Below the pieces are notes generated by a model, which was not told the DNA's origin, ran no database searches, and was given only the letters and a program-made list of their open reading frames with translations. 64,000 bases of DNA, taken from assembly GCA_977006965.1 (NCBI GenBank), contig OZ345384.1, positions 682,001 through 746,000 of the forward strand, read 5' to 3'. A program made the position numbers and the translations under genes. The stretch comes from Phymatolithon calcareum (taxonomy: Eukaryota > Rhodophyta > Florideophyceae > Hapalidiales). Shown here piece after piece: positions 62,048-64,000 of this stretch (positions are counted from its first letter, which is position 1; each line of letters opens with the position of its first letter).

Positions 62048-64000
62048 ATGGCAGAAAGATTTGGCAGTCCCGGCGCAGGCGACGACGTTCCCGCCCCCGC
62101 ACCACCCGCTAGCTCTGACTCAGGCAAGTCTAAATTGCTTCCGGACAATAATGGCATTGCCACTGCGCAGGAGCGAGCTCTGCAAGTTTTGAAGCAGTTG
62201 AGTACCGACACAATATTTGCAGACGCCATGATTGTCGTTTCCGGTCAAGAGTTCCCGATCCATCGTAATATCGTGGCTTCTCTCTCGTCGTTCTTCTCCA
62301 CTGCGCTTGGCGGTGCATTCTCGGAGTCGGCAAGCAGAAAGCTGATTCTCAAGGACACTTCACCGGAGGCATTCTCCGTCATCCGAGACTATGCGTACGG
62401 CGTAGGTGTCGATGGAAAATTGGAAGACGGAGAACGTGCCTTGGAAGTGTGGGAGCTTGCGCATAGATACCAGATCGATTGTCTCTATGCAATAGCGGCC
62501 AAGAAAGCGCTCGAAAATGTTGAAGAGAAGCATTATGTATGCATGGTGCAGCATGCTATACTGTACGGTACTCCAGATGAAGTAACTTGTGCTGCAAGTA
62601 CGATGGCACGAAATATTGTCTCTGTTGCTGAGAACTGTCCTGAGTTCCATCTTCTTTCGTTTCATGACTTGAAACAGGTAATTTCGTCCAAAGATCTTGT
62701 TGCTACTGATGTTCAAAAGTTCTCTGTGCTTCTATCGTGGGCGAAATCTAATCCCCAAGTCCCGGCTCAGGAGCTTGCCGACCTTTTCTCTCGCGTTCGA
62801 TTCCAACTATTCAGCCAAGAGCAACTGTCAAGAACAATGCAAGAATCTGAGATTCTACCTAAATGTGTGCTTGTTGATGTTCTAAAAACAAGCATTCGCA
62901 ATGGTGCACAAATGGACGGTCTCATTCAAACTTTTCGCGAAAGCCAAGCCCTGCAAAACTTTGGTCCGAGAACTGGGAAAGGTATAGAAGGAGTTGCTGA
63001 GTTTGTCATTTCATCGAGAAGAAGTGGATGCTTCAATGGCGAACCAAAATTCGCATTCTCATTTTGTCATTGGGCTATGTCAGCGTGTGTCTTATGGTAT
63101 GGTACACCAGATCGCAAGGGATGTGCTCTACAGTTAGAGTTTCAGCATCGACTTACATTTGAAGGCACTTCGCCGACTAGCTTAGCCGAGGATATTGCAA
63201 AATATCGGTTCGACGTGTACGTGAAGAACCTGACTTTGAACTGCGATCAAAATATGGAATTACTTGGATACATTGCCGCCGCCCGCGAAAGTATTTACAT
63301 GTGCATGGATTGGATCACTCCCAGTGGAAGAACCGTTCTGGAAACAGTGGAAAGACTGAATTTATCATCAATGAATTTTGCCATCGCAATCAAATGCCGA
63401 CGAACGAGTGATCGCTTCAGTTTCAGCGGCGTAGAGACATCTACTATATTTGGGTCAAGTGGCTCTCCCACATCCGGGCAAAGTGCCTCAACGGCTTCTA
63501 ATTCAAGCTTGCCCGCTAGTTTCGGGCAAATCACATCCACTGCCTTCGGCTCAAGCGCCCCTGTTGGGGTAGGTCAAAGCACATCTGCTTTCCGCTCTGC
63601 GGCTAGTTCTGGCCAGAGCACCTCCACTTCTTTCGATTCCAGGGCCCCTGCTGGCATCAGTCAAAGTACCCCTACTTTCGACTCTGGGGGACTCTTTGGC
63701 CAGAGCACCTCCACTTCTTTCAATTCCAGGGCTTTCGGCTCTGGGGTACTCTTTGGCCAGAGCACCTCCACTTCTTTCAATTCCAGGGCCCCTGCTGGCG
63801 TCAGTCAAAGTACCCCTACTTTCGGCTCTGGGGGACTCTTTGGCCAGAGCACCTCCACTTCTTTCAATTCCAGGGCTTTCGGCTCTGGGGTACTCTTTGG
63901 CCAGAGCACCTCCACTTCTTTCAATTCCAGGGCCCCTGCTGGCGTCAGTCAAAGTACCCCTACTTTCGGCTCTGGGGGACTCTTTGGCCAGAGCACCTCC
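62048..64000 (+). CDS. BTB-BACK protein with GLFG-type repeat tail, C-terminus beyond window
   Basis: One frame is open from ATG 62048 to the window end (651 codons seen, no stop). Residues 1-30 are Pro/Ala/Ser-rich. Residues about 54-155 are a BTB/POZ domain (FADAMIVVSGQEFPIHRNIV, ASLSSFFSTAL, FSVIRDYAYG), a dimerisation and Cullin-3 adaptor fold. Residues about 160-265 fit a BACK domain. Residues about 300-455 form an unrecognised folded-looking region (GVAEFVISSRRSG, FSFCHWAMSACVLWYG). From about residue 458 the chain is Ser/Thr/Gly-rich with FG, GLFGQ and VLFGQ motifs in tandem, as in GLFG nucleoporins. BTB-BACK proteins usually carry Kelch, MATH or zinc fingers, so this pairing is unusual. 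No introns or frame breaks. Confidence 0.85.
   Translation, partial: MAERFGSPGAGDDVPAPAPPASSDSGKSKLLPDNNGIATAQERALQVLKQLSTDTIFADAMIVVSGQEFPIHRNIVASLSSFFSTALGGAFSESASRKLILKDTSPEAFSVIRDYAYGVGVDGKLEDGERALEVWELAHRYQIDCLYAIAAKKALENVEEKHYVCMVQHAILYGTPDEVTCAASTMARNIVSVAENCPEFHLLSFHDLKQVISSKDLVATDVQKFSVLLSWAKSNPQVPAQELADLFSRVRFQLFSQEQLSRTMQESEILPKCVLVDVLKTSIRNGAQMDGLIQTFRESQALQNFGPRTGKGIEGVAEFVISSRRSGCFNGEPKFAFSFCHWAMSACVLWYGTPDRKGCALQLEFQHRLTFEGTSPTSLAEDIAKYRFDVYVKNLTLNCDQNMELLGYIAAARESIYMCMDWITPSGRTVLETVERLNLSSMNFAIAIKCRRTSDRFSFSGVETSTIFGSSGSPTSGQSASTASNSSLPASFGQITSTAFGSSAPVGVGQSTSAFRSAASSGQSTSTSFDSRAPAGISQSTPTFDSGGLFGQSTSTSFNSRAFGSGVLFGQSTSTSFNSRAPAGVSQSTPTFGSGGLFGQSTSTSFNSRAFGSGVLFGQSTSTSFNSRAPAGVSQSTPTFGSGGLFGQSTS
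63614..64000 (+). repeat. Alternating 87/57-bp coding repeats (GLFG units)
   Basis: CAGAGCACCTCCACTTCTTT starts a unit at 63614, 63701, 63758, 63845, 63902 and 63989: spacing 87, 57, 87, 57, 87, giving a 144-bp higher-order period. All spacings are multiples of three. The long unit adds APAGVSQSTPTFGSGG. Both end in LFGQ. Near-identity of units implies recent expansion. Confidence 0.9.

Noticed and set aside
63551-63952. Minus-strand 133-codon ORF opposite the BTB gene
   Set aside because: It mirrors the GLFG repeats of the plus strand; any low-stop tandem repeat yields such a shadow, and the plus frame is continuous with BTB-BACK.

Overview
This window is eukaryotic nuclear DNA. There are no operons or ribosome binding sites. 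Protein-coding signal is interrupted by short candidate GT-AG introns (44-46 nt where best supported), and more than 80% of the length is recognisable transposable-element (TE) debris. The species cannot be named from the sequence. A compact-intron protist or alga is the most natural reading (inference); the gypsy integrase and hAT transposases look like types common in protists, which is weak evidence.

The TE fraction is a nested mosaic. I sorted the non-LTR retrotransposon (LINE) copies by reverse-transcriptase (RT) sequence and 3' tail into working families used throughout. LINE-A tails end in GGCTTTTAAATAAAC plus poly-A. LINE-B tails end in GGGCTTTCAAATAAAC..GTTGC plus poly-A. LINE-C tails contain CACATGGTAC..TCAATAAA. 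LINE-D tails contain GGCTTTGGGAGCT. LINE-E tails end in AAATAAAAAC.. plus oligo-C. LINE-F is RTE-like and ends in AATAAAGCAATCATCATCATT. LINE-G tails end in (CTT)n. Several copies have clear target-site duplications (TSDs), so insertion order can be read directly. DNA transposons are two 2067-bp hAT copies, two decayed hAT relatives, a TTAA-flanked fold-back element, a pogo/Tigger-like TA element with 29-bp iterons, a MULE-like element with 9-bp TSDs and an AT-rich MITE. LTR elements are gypsy relics, a 1.38-kb non-autonomous element and one or two solo LTRs.

Layout: 0-8 kb, gypsy relics and nested LINE-D/C/F. 8-9.8 kb, a spliced membrane-protein gene. 9.9-17.3 kb, fold-back element, LINE-C with an LTR element inside it, LINE ORF1/endonuclease. 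17.3-19.4 kb, hAT relics. 21.4-25.3 kb, a near full-length LINE-E. 25-32.8 kb, a mosaic of LINEs and LTRs. 32.8-37.7 kb, a 2335-bp tandem duplication explained by unequal crossing-over between LINE-A 3' ends. 37.5-41.3 kb, more LINEs. 41.3-50.3 kb, a host-gene island: a glycosyltransferase gene broken by three insertions, a decayed site-2-protease gene, a small gene split by a MULE-like element, and an intact cysteine-rich secreted protein. 50.3-61.8 kb, more TE mosaic. 62.0-64.0 kb, a BTB-BACK gene with a GLFG-repeat tail that runs off the window.

The likely functional host genes are therefore few: the membrane protein (8.0-9.5 kb), the secreted Cys-rich protein (49.1-50.3 kb) and the BTB-BACK-GLFG protein (62.0 kb onward).
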